This document shows positions 63,357 to 64,000 of a stretch of DNA of 64,000 bases, in pieces. The notes beneath the pieces were generated by a model. The model saw only the letters and a program-made list of their open reading frames with translations, was not told the DNA's origin and did not search any database. Location of the stretch: positions 214,671 through 278,670 of the forward strand of contig VZRN01005828.1 of assembly GCA_013397935.1 (NCBI GenBank), written 5' to 3'. The position numbers and the translations under genes are program-made. Numbering within the stretch: the first letter of the stretch is position 1; each line of letters starts with the position of its first letter. The stretch is from Dasyornis broadbenti. Its lineage: Eukaryota; Chordata; Aves; Passeriformes; Dasyornithidae.

Positions 63357-64000
63357 GTCTACAAGAAACAGTGGTTCTAATTACAGGATTTAGTATTTAT
63401 TTATTTCTCATCCATTTCCTCATTAGTTAGACTTTGGAGCAATTATAAAGAAAGAGGGTGGATGCATTTAGTACTTGGTATAACGCATTACAGCAAAATA
63501 TAAGACGAGGACTTCTAAAATATGCATTTAATGGTTTTGCCAACCATTAAAAACTTTTAGCAAAGACTTATTTGAATCAGAATCTTACATCCAAATACTG
63601 CTGGAAAAGAGAAGTCACATCTGCAATCCTTACTGGTGCCATCTCTACAAGGACAAGAAGAGCAACTGAAAGATAAAACTATTTGTTCCAAGCTCATAGA
63701 TGCTTAGGTGTTTGAATACATGTTTTGTTCTGCTAATGTGTTAACAGTAAAATGCACATGTGCATTTGCAGAGATGACTCAGAAAAAGCTGTAGCATAAT
63801 GGCTCATATATTACCTTAATATTATATACTAAAATAAAATCTAAAAGGAGTTACGACAAATAGGTAGACTTGACACTGATGTTGGAGGAAAAAGCCCTGC
63901 TAATACTTAGCTAAATATGCAAGCAGAAATCCGAAACATATCTCATGGAAGAACAACCTCAAATCTGAAATTATTTTTTTGTGAGAACAATTATTCCTCT
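63357..64000. other. AT-rich unique sequence without supportable genes
   Basis: About 640 bases after the gap with no gene, repeat or motif cluster that could be supported. Confidence 0.6.

Noticed and set aside
1..64000. tRNA, rRNA, CRISPR, prokaryotic operon or plasmid features
   Set aside because: Looked for and not seen; the repeats and composition are those of a bird nuclear genome.

Overview
The window looks like bird nuclear DNA, from a gene-poor, strongly AT-rich stretch. The evidence is the interspersed repeats. Three CR1 LINE 3' ends and one CR1 sliver carry the avian CR1 signature. Four solo LTRs belong to the ERV-L-like LTR group common in neoavian birds; I place them from memory of these families and could not run a repeat library. 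There are no bacterial-style genes, operons, tRNA or rRNA genes, or CRISPR arrays. I could not support a single host protein-coding exon. The open frames are short, mostly low-complexity or repeat-derived, and at about the lengths AT-rich random sequence gives.

Layout. 1-5.8 kb: AT-rich unique sequence with homopolymer tracts and small duplications. 5,812-6,446: solo LTR on the + strand. 6.4-25.2 kb: unique sequence containing one CR1 sliver on the + strand (14.85 kb). 25,194-25,796: solo LTR on the - strand with a perfect 5-bp target-site duplication. 25.8-35.9 kb: unique sequence, with a possible decayed LTR at 32.7-33.05 kb followed by homeodomain/POU-motif-rich blocks at 33.2-35.4 kb. 35,891-36,493: solo LTR on the - strand with a four-copy 10-bp repeat. 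36.5-40.6 kb: unique sequence with a pyrimidine tract, a pair of overlapping open frames at 38.8-39.3 kb and a T33 tract. 40.6-42.7 kb: two CR1 3' ends on the - strand. 42.7-51.1 kb: unique sequence with two neat small repeats. 51,128-51,757: solo LTR on the - strand. 53,795-54,189: third CR1 end on the - strand. 54.2-64 kb: unique AT-rich sequence with TAAT-rich blocks that look like conserved non-coding DNA, and a 43-base assembly gap at 63,314.

Together this fits an intergenic gene desert or the inside of a very large intron. There is no gene system to assemble. The points of interest are the LTRs (modular mosaicism, and duplication of a TGACCC/GGGTCA-bearing U3 segment in two of them, one forming a DR4-like array) and several candidate regulatory blocks. 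No previously undescribed biological system was convincingly found.
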